DNA of 41,403 nucleotides, from NCBI GenBank assembly GCA_022764045.1, contig JALERU010000078.1, positions 1 through 41,403 of the forward strand, written 5' to 3'. A program made the translations under genes and the position numbers. Source of the DNA: Clostridiales bacterium (GTDB taxonomy: Bacteria > Bacillota > Clostridia > Oscillospirales > Oscillospiraceae). The notes under the pieces are model-generated. The model searched no databases. It saw only the letters and a program-made list of their open reading frames with translations, and was not told where the DNA came from. Positions 41,281-41,403 of the stretch are shown here, piece by piece. The stretch's first letter is position 1. Every line of letters starts with the position of its first letter.

Positions 41281-41403
41281 ATGCGGGCAAAGCCCTATGT
41301 TATTAGCCCGCGCGTCCCGTCGCGCAAATACGGTCTGCCAGCCGCGAAAGTTTTGCTACTTGCTACCCGTAAACGGGTTTAGAAATTTCCCATCGTCAGT
41401 TGT
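41281..41403. other. Window end with no recognised feature
   Basis: The last 123 bases contain no convincing frame, RNA gene or promoter. Short inverted pieces such as CCCGTAAACGGG are present but unexplained. Confidence 0.5.

Overview
The window reads as a piece of core chromosome from a GC-rich, spore-forming member of the Clostridia. It is most like the Oscillospiraceae group (Flavonifractor/Pseudoflavonifractor-type), but that placement is inferred from gene content and style and was not tested by a database search. Supporting signs are strong AGGAGG ribosome-binding sites, sigma-A promoters of the TTGACN-17-TATAAT type, the sporulation genes yqfC and yqfD, a MurE with the meso-diaminopimelate motif DNPR, a HPr with regulatory Ser46, and a RibU-type ECF transporter under an FMN riboswitch. 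Almost every gene lies on the minus strand. The exceptions are one SLOG-family gene and the aconitase/isocitrate dehydrogenase pair. Most long plus-strand reading frames are GC-driven shadows of minus-strand genes.

Layout in window order. (1) 1-4862, str operon, transcribed right to left: promoter, rplGB (L7Ae-like), rpsL, a long structured gap, rpsG, fusA, and tuf, which is cut by the window edge. rpoB and rpoC are not next to it. (2) 4941-8105: a DUF1294 membrane protein overlapping dinB (Pol IV), riboflavin transporter ribU with its FMN riboswitch, and a divergent SLOG/DUF1273 gene. (3) 8235-20943, division and cell wall cluster, transcribed right to left: rsmH, ftsL, ftsI with two PASTA domains, murE, mraY, ftsW, murG, murA, ftsQ, ftsZ. 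mraZ, murF, murD, murC, murB and ftsA are all missing from it. (4) 21026-24952: uvrC, rsmD, coaD and a coiled-coil gene, then ptsH as a single-gene unit. (5) 25056-29135: mutS2, recO and a small YqzL-like frame, with two short MITE-like repeats in the gaps. (6) 29136-33170: yqfC, yqfD, phoH and a ybeY-era gene fusion. (7) 33243-35815: two tandem paralogous lipoproteins and two small unrecognised membrane proteins. (8) 36003-41277: citrate synthase divergent from aconitase and isocitrate dehydrogenase, together the oxidative route from oxaloacetate and acetyl-CoA to 2-oxoglutarate.

The most notable item is the single 479-codon gene joining YbeY (16S rRNA 3'-end maturation) to the GTPase Era (30S assembly). 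In Bacillus-type order dgkA and cdd separate these two genes; here they are gone and the reading frames are joined. Other items worth a second look are a 212-base structured rpsL-rpsG gap that could be an S7 autoregulatory site, an FtsZ with an unusual C-terminal tail in a cluster lacking ftsA, two MITE-like repeats (one ending exactly at the ybeY-era stop codon), and the tandem lipoprotein family. No CRISPR array, transposase, phage gene, rRNA or tRNA was seen.
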